Positions 1 to 11,465 of a stretch of 64,000 nucleotides of DNA are shown here, piece after piece. The first letter of the stretch is position 1. Each line of letters opens with the position of its first letter. Origin of the DNA: Toxonevra muliebris (lineage: Eukaryota; Arthropoda; Insecta; Diptera; Pallopteridae); assembly GCA_963691655.1 (NCBI GenBank), contig OY829328.1, positions 87,238,400-87,302,399 of the forward strand, read 5' to 3'. The translations under genes and the position numbers were made by a program. The notes beneath the pieces are model-generated. The model worked only from the letters and a program-made list of their open reading frames with translations. It was not told where the DNA came from and made no database searches.

Positions 1-2685
1 TAAAATTAACTTTTAGTTACAGTGAATCAATTGAGACAATGCTAACCAAGTTGTCATATAACTCCATACATTTTTTTTCTTCTATGATTTTTATACAGTG
101 CAACTTTTTAGCCTGATAGCAATGACAATAAGGAATGATGGTAAAGGGAATAAAGAGGGAAGATGTACAAGTTAAATAAAGATTAGGAAAGGGCATTCAT
201 TTTCAATAAATGAGTACCAGTTGGTCTAATAAATGCCACTTTCATAAACTTAAATAACTGAATAGTACATCTATTCTCTAGGAATTATTGAACTTTTGCA
301 TTTTATACAGACTTAGTATAAATTAAAACTTTCTTGATGTAGATTAACAACTAAGGCGCTATAGACACCATTCAACTACGTATTATTAATAAAAGCTAAA
401 TTATCGGGAGGGTCAGATGGGTCAGGTTCAAATGAATTCGTCGTTGTCGTCGTCCTCTTCAATACATGCGCAAATATTATTAGTGCGTAGGTCTAATAAA
501 TTCGATACAAAATTTGACATTAATTAATAAAGAAAATATCGATGTATCATAAATTTATGTGCGTGCGTCAATAAAATAAATTATTTTCTTATTAAGGTTA
601 ATCTGTGAAATTGTGAATGTGGGAAAGTGTCATTGACTTTCTGCTTCAAAAAAGGTTAATGGATTGATATAAATTGGAAAGATGGAGTTTGGTTACATAT
701 ATTAATATTCAATTAAGTTTAATTTTTTATTAAACTAACCAACAACATATTTTTAACCGCAAACAAGTATCTATTCAATGACCTTTGACATTTTAAATAC
801 TTAGAGATATGCTTGCGCTTAAATAAAATTTAATTTCACTGTTCATTGAATGTTTGTTTGGTATCTAGTGATATAAACAGAAAGGTAAAGTGCTTAGCTT
901 TAATCCTTTTGATATTTTGTAACTCTCATGCCAAAAATATAAAAAAAACAAATAATAAAAGAAAAGGTTTTGAAGATTGTATGAAAATTACTTACAACTG
1001 AGCTAGTTTATTTAATAACGTATTTAAAAAAAAAAAAAAAAAAAATTATGTTTTCCACTTGAGTGGTCAAGGTCACATTCAAGAAATTTCTCAAAGGACA
1101 ACATCGCAAATATTTGTGAATTTGTTTGTATTATAGTTTTGAATAATGTGTTCATGTATACTCACATAATCATGCACACTAGCGGATCCAGAGGTTTTTT
1201 AAGGGGAGGTTTTAATTTTTTCGTCCCTTATTTTTTTTTGTTAGATTTATGACAAACGATCAAAATGTATAAAATTTCCATCGGAAAAGGAATTTAACCC
1301 CGAAACCCCCTAGGTTTCCTTAGTGTATACACATATGTATGAGTAGATAGATATGCGGAAAGCGTATGTATAATGAGACCGTTAAATCGTGGGAAGTTTT
1401 GATAATTTACATAATATTAAAAATTGTAATATATCTGAAAATTTTTTCAAAAAAAGCTTAAATTTTCTACAAGTTCCTAAAATTGACAAACAAAGAATTC
1501 TACTAGGCTCATAGAGTTTTCTTCACTAAAATATTTTCGGGCGGTGTAGTGACCATAGTCGCATACATCTAAGTTTGAAACACCCAAGTTTAGCTGGCTA
1601 ACGCAATAGACTTTTCTTTCTTGTTGGCTCCAAAATAAACTCCAGCTTAAGCTTGGTTGTTTGTAAAGAATTTATAAATGAAGAAAATATTACAACTTGG
1701 ATGAAACCCAGTCCATCCTTCACTATCCCATTCACACCGACCAGGGAATATGTCTCCGCTCAACCGGTAATAAAAATAAAGCGGCTTAGAAGTTTCTATA
1801 TTGTACCAAGATGTCCTTTCCTTCTGAGCAACATAGCAACGCGGTACAAAGATTTTCGGCCTTATTTTTGTTTTACTCAAAATTTTTGATGATTAAATAA
1901 TGCAGAAACACTAATTGTTTCGTTCTTTTTTAATACTCATATATGCAAGTGAAACAAGAACTACCAACCTGAAGTAGAAATAAAGAATTTCAATAATAAC
2001 ATTTTATTGTGTTGAGCAATTGCAAAGTCATTACATTTCAATGAAAATTTCTACAAAAGAAAAGAAGCTCACAAAATGAAAAAAAAAATATTAGTATTCT
2101 GATATTTCTTTCAACTGATTAACCATGAACTTAACTGACATGCACACGCTTATTTGCCGATAAGAGCAATCAGCTGCTAGTGTTTTTTGTTTTCTTCCAC
2201 CTACCTACCTATCTCAAAGTTTATACAAGTGGTCAAAACAGCAGAACATATGAGTATATGAGCATATGGATGTATGAAAAGCTAACGCTGTAAAGTAAAC
2301 ATAAAATGTCTTTGTTCGAGAGTGGATTTCGTTTTTGGGTTTTTTTTTTTTTTCAAAATATGAGTAAATAAAGGTGAGTATGCGCATTTGATGAGCGTGA
2401 AAAATAACAACAAATAATAACAACGTTGCATTATTTTTATTTTACTCAAAATATTCTACTATTGTATTGGTAGAAATTACATACCATCTCTTTTTGCGCT
2501 CTTTTTTCTCTTTTTCTTCCTACATTTTGCGGTGAGATGTAAAACAAAAAATCTTAAAGTGCAATATATGCGGGCAAAAGTTCAAGAACATCTGATTTTA
2601 TATAAACTCAGCATTACTTATATATTTACAACATCATTTATAAGCGTTATGTATGTATGTACCTTCAATAATATCATTAATGGTT

Positions 2686-2756
2686 ACACCGGCCGTACTG
2701 GCCTAAGTGTGTACTATTACAGGGCAGCCACTCTAACCTCTCATAACCAACACTTG
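2686..2756 (+). repeat. SINE-type tail fragment
   Basis: This short stretch contains GGCCGTACTGGCCTAAGTGT followed by a GCCACTCTAACC-like segment. The same order of motifs (GGCCGTTCAGGCCTAAGCGT, then GCCATCGCAACC) ends the complete tRNA-derived SINE at 60926-61226. It is probably a truncated copy of that SINE family, or of a LINE that shares its 3' tail. No tRNA-like head is present here. Confidence 0.5.
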
Positions 2757-4559
2757 GTATTTGCGGAACTGTAGATAATACTGTACTGCGTGGAAAATGT
2801 ACGACTCAGACCTATATATGTATTTGTATTGCCCACAAAAAGTACTGCATTTCTCCACTTACCATGTTTGTCTATTTCCTGGAGTATCAGTTTTATAGCC
2901 ACTTGAATGCACCTATTATAATTTTCATACTTTGTGCGACATTAACGATAAAAAGTTATCGTAGAGTTGTGATTTTGAAAAGTAAATCCTATTTGTTGAG
3001 TATGAACATATAGTTTTAAATTGCTAAAATTTAAACAAATTTTTGAATTGTACTTTCGCTTATAATTATGAAATTACTATACCAATTTTCATTATTTTAA
3101 AGGCGTTGTAAAGCAACAAGTCTTGTATACTAACAGAAAGAAGCTCTAAAAATAAATGTCTAAGTGAAAAATTTGATAAATGGAGGAACACAGTACTTTT
3201 AATGTCCGAACTAACCATGCTAGTCATTACTCATATACATTTAAGTTTTTCCCCTTAGTATAATTTATGTAAATTTAATTTCACTATATTATATTTATTT
3301 CTGTTCCTTAGCTTTAGTATCTTTGTAAATATTTTTATTGCGTTTTTTTTTTTAATTTTTGTTTGTATACATGAAATGAAATTAAGTTAAGAACAAGTTC
3401 AATTTAAATTTGTTTATTCAGAGCATAATTTAATATTATTATAAAATATACTGCATATACAATATTTAGTGAAGTGCGGTTCATGTGATATTGAAGGGTC
3501 ATCACGTAATATGATGCTAACTACTCGGAAATTGTGAAATTCGTTGAAAACTTGTGCAAACAATATTTCTAACATGGTATTGACATGTGTGACAATTCAA
3601 GCACAAAAACTTTTTCGAAAGGTCATGAGCTTGTTGCAGTTGGTGTAGAAATTTTTCTTTAAAAATAATAGATATCCTTACTCTTTTGGGCAATTTTTTT
3701 AACAGGTACAGGAAAGCAAGATAGGAAAGAGGGAAAAAGTATCATGAACAATGCAGGGAACTTATTCCATTAACGAGTGGTACGAGAAAGGAAAGAACTA
3801 TCTTGGTAACTTAATTTCTACATATACATATATGTATTTTTCATGTTCGTTGTTCCTTTGTGTTTGAGACTTCATATGTTAAGAAGAAATAAGTTAGCAG
3901 ACAAAAAAGAAAATTATTTTTTCTTGTGACTCATATGATAATGCACGGTCGTTGTTAAAATATTATCAAATCACAAATCGAAACGAATTAGTAATACAGT
4001 GCCACACAAAAAGCTCTGAATGTTTTGGCTAGTGATGCGAATTACATTATATTCACTTGCTTTTTGGTTTTTTGAAGAAATTTGGGAAAATATTCTATTC
4101 CCGAGACTTCCCCAATTGTAAAAATGCATTTACAAAATGGTTTACTAAATGAATTGAAAATGCGAAAAAATATCTCGTGTTAAAAACTGAAAAAAGGAGT
4201 CCCGAATTGGAGCTGTTGCTTAAAATCTGCTCTCGAACCAGTTTTTTTTTATTTTGCCTTAAATCTCAACCCTGGATTAGAGATATAGTTACTTGGAAAA
4301 TGTTTTCCTACTTAATTTAATATAAATAGAAATGAATTTAAATATTCCACTTACTTGTAAATTCCATTCTCGGGGTAAAGACATTTTTTACTAATCGAAA
4401 ATCTTTTTTGATGATGTTGAGGTTTTTGACGTTTAAAACCTAAATGCATTGGTTTAATTCTGCTCTTTTTGATGCTGGCAAATAGTAGTTGAAGCAGTTT
4501 TAAAAATGCTAACAAAGGCGGAATTTTGTAAGGCGTTTTACAATTAACGTTCACGTAGA

Positions 4560-4680
4560 AATTTATTTAGACACACGCACGCACACACCAACAACGATGG
4601 TGTGTGATGAGTAAGTCGGTGATGACGTACACACGTACGCTTTAATTAAAGAATTAAAGCGCACGTTTCAGTGTCGCGCA
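4560..4680. promoter_or_regulatory. GC-richer patch with palindrome, possible regulatory region
   Basis: This is a local rise in GC within AT-rich DNA, with CA-rich repeats and a TGACGTAC-type element. Positions 4638-4661 form an inverted repeat: CGCTTTAATT, spacer AAAG, then AATTAAAGCG. It could be a promoter or enhancer for an undetected leftward transcript. This is inference from composition and symmetry only. Confidence 0.25.
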
Positions 4681-7366
4681 ACGGCTTTAAAGTTTTTGTC
4701 CTTTTTTTTTAGTTTTTTTTAGTTTATTACTTTGGCACTAGTTTATTTCCTTTCGAAGAAAATGCAGTGTGAAGGTTAAAATGAATAAAAGAACGAAAAC
4801 TTAAACGAATACTTATGCTATGTTTTAAAAAGACTGAAATTTTTCTTCGTGAAGTGAGGAAAAGTGTGAGGAAATGCTTTTTATGGTGACATTTTGTGTG
4901 TGGTTTTATTTTGTATTATTATTTTGCCGAATTCAATGTTACGCATACGCTAGCGAGTACAAAGTAAATGTAAGCAATGTGTAATGAAATTTTTTTTCTA
5001 TTTTGTTTTCGTTTTGTGTTTTTTAGGTTTTTAGGCCAAACAATTTTTGTTTAGTATATTGTGTGTCTATTTCTTCTTCTTCTACTGCTTTAATTTGTGG
5101 TGTCCTTGCACTTTTCACCGTTTGGTTTCGTTTCACTATGACAGTAGTTGCCACTTCCACTTCCTTTTTCCGCTCTTTTATGCTTGTATACGCTCACTTG
5201 ATTTTTGCTTAATGCATGTGTGTTTATGCTTATGTTTTTGTCACTCGACTGCTCGTGTTGGCGTTTCTCGGTGCATTCACACTTTTCTTTTTGTTGTTGT
5301 TGCTTTTGCTATTAATGCCCTCTTACTCCTCAGTTATATTGCTGTTTGCGCTCTCGCTCTCTTTCAATGTAGCCGATGTATGTCTGATTTTTTTGCTGTT
5401 AATTATTCCCACTGCTGCCGATGATGATGATGTTGGAGAATTTAATTTATGTTACAAATCGATAAAATAATTTTTTACTTGCGGTAAATTTCTTTCTTAA
5501 ATTCAAAACTTTTCGTGTGGCTAGTTTATTGTTCTGAAGAGCGTTTGGCTCAACAATTTTATGTGCAGACTTTTTATTTTACTCTTTTGTTTCCGATTTT
5601 AGTTTTTATTTATTTTTTGCTTTGTACTGTTATTAAAATTTTTCCTAGTAATTATTTTATAAAAGCACTTTAGCTTAAAATTTGCTTAGTTTTCCGTCTA
5701 TTAATAAACTACGGTTGCAAATCAGTTCTCCTTCAAGAGTTCATATACTTTTTTCCTTTGGATATGTATACTCCTTTTTTCCAAAGGAGTAAAAAAAACT
5801 TTTAGCCGATAATTGCAAATCAGCAATCAATTTCTTTATTTTTTACTTATTTTCTTGCTGAAATTTATGCTTTTTGTGGGTGTTAATATTTAAAAATATT
5901 ATATATTAATACTCTTGAAATTTTTTCAACTCTTGTGTAATTGCTCTAAATATTTTTTATTTGAATTTTTATCCGTTTCTTTATTTCTTGTGTGCACCAA
6001 AAGCAAATTTCTATACTCAACTGTGGCAGGATAATGTAATGTCCTAGTCATTCAATTCAAATATCCACCATTTCACCACACAATTCAAATCACACTTGTG
6101 CTCTTCTGCTGTGAGTGTCTGCTCTTGCAAGTTTTGTTGAAATTTTTAAATTTCCTATTTCTTTTTTTACTGTTTTGTTTTGCTCCTGTAGTTTAGCTTA
6201 TTTGTTGTTATATTCTGCTTCTTAGGAATACATAGTGATGCATTGGCTTCAAGCCATCCCAAGTTAGAACAAACAATTTCTTATTAAAAAACGTTTGGAT
6301 TTTTCATAAATTACACTTTCCAACAAAAAAAAAGAAGGAGATTGGAAAAGAGCTCAAAAAAATTATACCCACGTGAGGAAAAACGATCAGAGTCACATTG
6401 TTTTCAAAAAGTAGTAAAAGAAAAAAAAACAACCAGATTTAGTTCCATGATAAATGAATAACGTCCTTCCAAATACAAAAAAAAAAAAAACAATCACATG
6501 TATGTAGTTTACTTTACTTCGTCCCATCACTCTTTGAGACTAGCAAAATCTTATCAAATTCTAGAAACCTAAAGAAGAATGAGTTTTCCCCAACTCAAAT
6601 ACTTTTTTTGTATTACTGAGCCTAAATCTTCCATCAGTATCGACAAAAATCCATATTAAAAAAAACAAAGCAAACGATTAAAGCCCATGTTGTCTTTTTT
6701 CTTCTTCTTTTATAGCACAACATCTCATGAATGGCTTTTTGTCTTTTTACTTTGCTAAATATTTGCGTAAAAATAAAATAAATGTATCCCTTTTTTAAAA
6801 AACTTATACTGATAATTATTATTGACGTACCTTAAACCATTTTCTGCCATGTTCGCAGCGTGTACAATGTTTGACGTGTTTGACTTCAAACTTTAAAACG
6901 AATATTTTTTTGATCAATTATTTGTTTGAGAGCTGTTTTCTCCTAGAAACAAGACGCTACCATTATTTTGTTACTCAGTGATCCAACCTAATTGTATGTA
7001 AAACATGATTTTAACTGTTGACCATTTGTTTCAGAGTTAGGCGTAGTTTTTTCTCGTAGCGTCTTTTTACCATCAGTTTTTTAAGAAAGTACATGGGATA
7101 CAAAATTTACAAAGTATACCTGATATACTTTAACCAGAATACAAAAATACGCATATAAAAGATAAGGCGGCTTTGAAGTAATTTCAGAAACTGGTATTTA
7201 TATCATGGTCTAACTTTATAGCTTGAAGAGAACCCACTTGCATTTTCAAAACAAAAAAATGACGCACTGTATTATTTCCCACTCCTTCTCAAATTTGGAA
7301 AATAGTTCTCATTCTTAACTGATAATAATTTAACTATGATATTATCTTTTGGATCACTAACAAAGC

Positions 7367-7510
7367 TGCAACAAAACCAGCGAGAATGAAACCGTTGAAC
7401 GCTTACTATGTGGGTGTTCGACTCTTTCAAATATTAGACGCCATCTACTAGGAATAGCGATTTTCGAAGACCCAAACATTTTCCGCAGTAAACTTCAGCG
7501 AACTTATTAG
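7367..7510 (+). pseudogene. C-terminal remnant of a non-LTR retrotransposon (RNase H/zinc-knuckle end)
   Basis: An open 47-codon stretch ending in TAG reads CNKTSENETVERLLCGC, then a segment ending RRHLLGIAIFEDP. Many I- and Jockey-like LINEs end in the arrangement C..C..ET.EHLLC.CP.L...R...LG, which this matches (HLLC is replaced by RLLC). Nothing upstream keeps this frame, so only the extreme 3' end of the element is left. The clade cannot be decided from so short a piece. Confidence 0.6.
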
Positions 7511-8257
7511 AATTCGTAAATCTTCATAGATTTTTGCTTACTATAAAATGAAATATGGAAGCTTAATATCGTATAATATATAATAATAAAATATAAATTT
7601 TACGTTTTTCATTTCAAATCCCTTTCTAAGTAAATTTTTTCAAAGTAGAAGCAAAACTCGGTTGTACAAGGTATTGAAAAGTATTAATCAAGATGTGGCA
7701 ACTCTAACTCGTTTCCCAATATTTAACCACCACACTTTGGTTTTTAACCACCCGCAGACAACTGTCAAATGTCAACACTGAAGAAGAGTCAAAGTCAGCT
7801 ACACAACACGTTTGGTTGTGGTTTTTTAAGTTTTGTTTTCCAAATTATTGCAAGCATAATGAAATATCTTATCTAAATATTTAAATTCGCATATATAAAG
7901 AATATTTTAAAGTAGTTTTACTTTAGTAAGCTACAGACTAGGTGCATTTAAATGTGAAATAGTGAAGTTTTTTAGTGCTTGCTATCTTGGAGATTGAAAT
8001 AACAACAGTCGTCTTGCAGCGCTGTAGCGTTGCTGCTTTTGTTGCTGCGGCCGCTGTAAACGTTCGCTATTCGTGTTTTCCTTTGACATTTCGTTCTGTT
8101 CATTTGTTGCGGCGAGTTGCGCGTTTTTGTTTTTTATCTGCCAAAAGTGCAAATTACTAATAAATCATTATTTGTATTGCTTTAAAAAGTGTTTGTAATT
8201 TATTTGTAAAAGTTTATTTGTTTAACTATATGCAATTTGATTGCTTGTCAATCGACG
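7511..8257 (+). promoter_or_regulatory. Likely promoter and 5'UTR of the NSL3/Rcd1 gene
   Basis: The 750 bases upstream of the first coding ATG (8258) contain a TATA-like CATATATAAAG near 7890. A GC-richer stretch (about 7975-8160) has the look of an untranslated leader. Its short ORF at 7975-8160 has no recognisable motif and is probably a uORF or chance. The exact transcription start cannot be read from sequence. Confidence 0.4.
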
Positions 8258-8353
8258 ATGACTTCGTATCTGAAATTATATGAAGATTTTCTACAGAAGA
8301 AGGATAGATCAGCAGTGGCTCCTGCAGAGGATGATGTATACGATGAAGAGGCG
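8258..8353 (+). CDS. Rcd1: NSL3 exon 1 (start codon)
   Basis: The ATG at 8258 opens 32 codons beginning MTSYLKLYEDFLQKKD and ending in an acidic DDVYDEEA stretch. It stops in phase 0 at a strong donor, gcg|GTAAGTG. The in-frame junction to exon 2 or exon 3 supports this start. Confidence 0.75.
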
Positions 8354-11300
8354 GTAAGTGAGATATGTGTTTTATATTACTGCTTTAATATTTATAGAGT
8401 GTAGAGGTTATATATAAGGTTTTACTATAAATTCAATATCTATATCTTTGTTGTTGATAATATATGCGTGCTAGTTGCACTCAAATAGAAATTTGCAATT
8501 CTCGTTAATTGGGGGAAAAAATTGCTTCGCTCTGTGGTGAAATGTATTTTAGCTGGCTGTGATCTATTACAATTTTTAGTAGCTCTAGTAAAACGCAGGT
8601 ATGCATTTATAGATTATTCATTTCAACTAAAAAAAAGTTGAGAATTTTTCCATAAAATAAAGTAAAAATAATACAAATAAAAGAGGAAACGTATAAAAAA
8701 AATATTCTTGCATATTTTTGCTGTTCAAAATAACAAAGATGTTATAAAAAGCTTTATACTCACATCTTTTTTAGCAAAAAAAATTGAAATCCACTAAAAA
8801 TTAGAAAAAAAAATAATTATGGTATTATGAAATAAGTTTATTGTGGCAACGCTGTGTTGCGACGCCATATTTAAAGAAAATGTGAAAAAGATAGCGGAAA
8901 AATAAATCGAATTTGCAAACGTTCCTTATGAAATTGTAAAAGAAATTCATTTATATTTGTCAAATAATGAATTAATTAACTTTAGTTCGATGTGCAATTA
9001 AAAATTTAATCGGTTTATAAATTAAGCCCTAACATTAAAAGTAAAACCAAGGAAGAAACTTCCCCAGATCAAAACTCGCGCACTCATAAAAAGCTGCACA
9101 TTACAAGAACAAAAAAAAAACCAATGAATTAAAAATATTGAATAAAAAATAGGAAAATGCAAAAGTGAAAGAAGTGTAGAACAAACAAAATAGCATCCAG
9201 TTATAAGAATAGAAAAGAAAAATACAATTAAAAAAATAGTAATAATAAGAACGGCACGGTGGCAGGTCATCAGCAGAAAGCAGTAATAAATTTGATTGGT
9301 GCAGCAGCTGCTGGGAGGAGGATGCAGGCTACGGTAACGAAAGGGGCATCAACGACGACGACGGCTATAACAACTACAACAAACACAACAACTGCGGTGG
9401 CGACAGCGACAGTGGCGCAATCGATTATTTCGGCAATAGCTAAAAAAGCAACAACAATTGTATCGTCTCCAACTTGCACACCCCACCACCACCCCTCCAC
9501 TTTATCTTCAGCAACGACGACAACGTCTTTAAGAAAGGCAACATTTTTAACACCGTTACAACAACAAAAGGAACCACAACGTGCATTCACCGCAGTAGTC
9601 GCTGCGAATAGTAGCAGCAGCAGTAGTATCAAGCCGGTTGTAATACATAAAAACGTACGAAAAACTGTCCCAGCAATACCAACAAAATTACAGCAACAAC
9701 AGGCGGCAAATTGTGTAAAGTTTTTTTTTGTAATTTTATTTAAAATTTTTCTGTATGAAAACGAATTTTGTTTTTTATATATTTTTTATTTAATTTGAGA
9801 CGGATTGAGATTTTTCTTTTACACTTCGTCTTTCTGCCGCTTCAGCATACTCCATTGCTAACTTTCCAGATATTTCATCATTTAGGCTCCTCGTCATACT
9901 CTACAACTTGAAATCACTCGCTTTGAAAATTGTGTCAAAAAAACAAAAAAATTTTTTTTTCTGCTCACACAATTTGGTTCCATTTTTTTGAGGAATCAAA
10001 TTTTTAGTCTAAATAATAAACTTTAATTACATACGAGTATAATTACAGTAAATTGTTTTTTTTTTTTTTTGTAATTTTTATTTCCCATGCTAACCTTTTC
10101 CATTATTCCTTCTGCAGCACTCATCATCTGCCGATACAAGCCTCAGTTGTAGCAACAACAATAACCATAGCAACAACAAAATGGAGCATAGTTACACACG
10201 CGACAGCACGCGTCCTTCCAATGAACTAACCACAGGTTTAACGCCAGCGCGCACAATACTCGTGCGCCGACCACCACAGTGCCCATCGTGTCATACGCAT
10301 CCGCTGGAGGAACATGATCTAGATGATGGCAATCAAGCGCCAGTGCCAACATACAATGAAATTGCAGCAAAGGAAGCAATGAATGAATGTGCGCGTATAG
10401 CAAAGTATGTGAAAAACACAAATGCCGACGATGAAGATTGGGAGGCGCGTGTAAATCAGTGAGTTCACGTAGCATACCTTATACCTTGATAACTAATTTC
10501 CTTTCATTATTTCCTAGAACTGGTTGGACTAACATGCAAAAAACGCTATTCGCCAAGGTAGTGCATATCCTCGATAATGATCAGCTCGGTCGCTTGGCAA
10601 ATGCAGCACGGCAAAATGAACCAATGCAGCGTCGAGTGGTCGTGGATAAATCTGCAGCACGCATGCGTAAAGCGCTCGCTTCGGTGGCATGGGATGCACG
10701 CTTAACACAATGGCTACATTCCTTACTCATGGATTGTTTGCCATCAACATACATGGCCTCATATTTAGATATCCTACAAACGCTGAAATCCAAATTACCT
10801 ACACTTATGGATAAAATGCTTTTCGGACGTCCCATGAATATCAGTCAAGAATTATTAGCACCAGTTATGAAAAAACAATGGGAACCCATGATTAATACAA
10901 AATCACGCAAGCTAACACAAAATGCGGTAATTATTGCTCTACCATCAATGCCTACTAGTGGCCCGGTACCGAATCGTCTGCAAAAATGGTATCAACATCT
11001 GGCAACAATCACACAAATCGTCCAAGTAACGCTGCCAATGACAAGTGAGTTAAAAAATTTGTATGCTTAATAATTCTATATGAATCGTTGTTTGTTGTTT
11101 TCTTTCAGGCAGTCACACTACACGGCAACCTCTCGAACAAATTGCCGAACAAATCGTTTCGCTAACGCGTGTCAAAATACAAGAATTACGCAATGAGAAT
11201 TCAACGCGTAGCATAATTTTAATCGGTTTTAATGCGGGCGCTTCGATGGCGCTGCAAGTAGCCATGTCTGAGAATGTTGCATGTGTTGTGTGCATGGGGT

Positions 11301-11420
11301 TCGCTTATAATACATTTAATGGTGTGCGAGGTGCACCGGACGATCGCATTCTAGACATTAAAATACCTATACTTTTTGTTATTGGACAAAATTCCGCAAG
11401 AACTAGGTAAACAAACAGTT

Positions 11421-11465
<45 letters not shown>

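Larger units (their letters stand above)
1..7366. other. AT-rich intergenic region, no coding gene recognised
   Basis: Open frames here are short, lack splice context and show no family motif I recognise. The stretch holds homopolymer runs (for example poly-A near 1026-1045), a SINE-like tail near 2686-2756 and a GC-richer, CA-rich patch at 4560-4680. The complement of 5050-5450 is CA-rich and resembles insect 5'UTR sequence, so a promoter or first exon of a leftward gene near 3.9-6 kb is possible, but nothing proves it. Confidence 0.5.

Noticed and set aside
1170..1325. Possible TE with CACTA ends
   Set aside because: CACTAGCGGATCC and the inverse of GGTTTCCTTAGTG agree only over the first few bases, and no target duplication is visible.
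5047..5470. 125-codon hydrophobic ORF as a membrane protein
   Set aside because: Composition is Phe/Cys/Leu from T-rich DNA; the complement looks like a CA-rich leader and there is no splice support.
6945..7065. Inverted repeat AGACGCTAC / GTAGCGTCT
   Set aside because: Only nine bases with an 80-bp spacer and no flanking duplication; could be chance.
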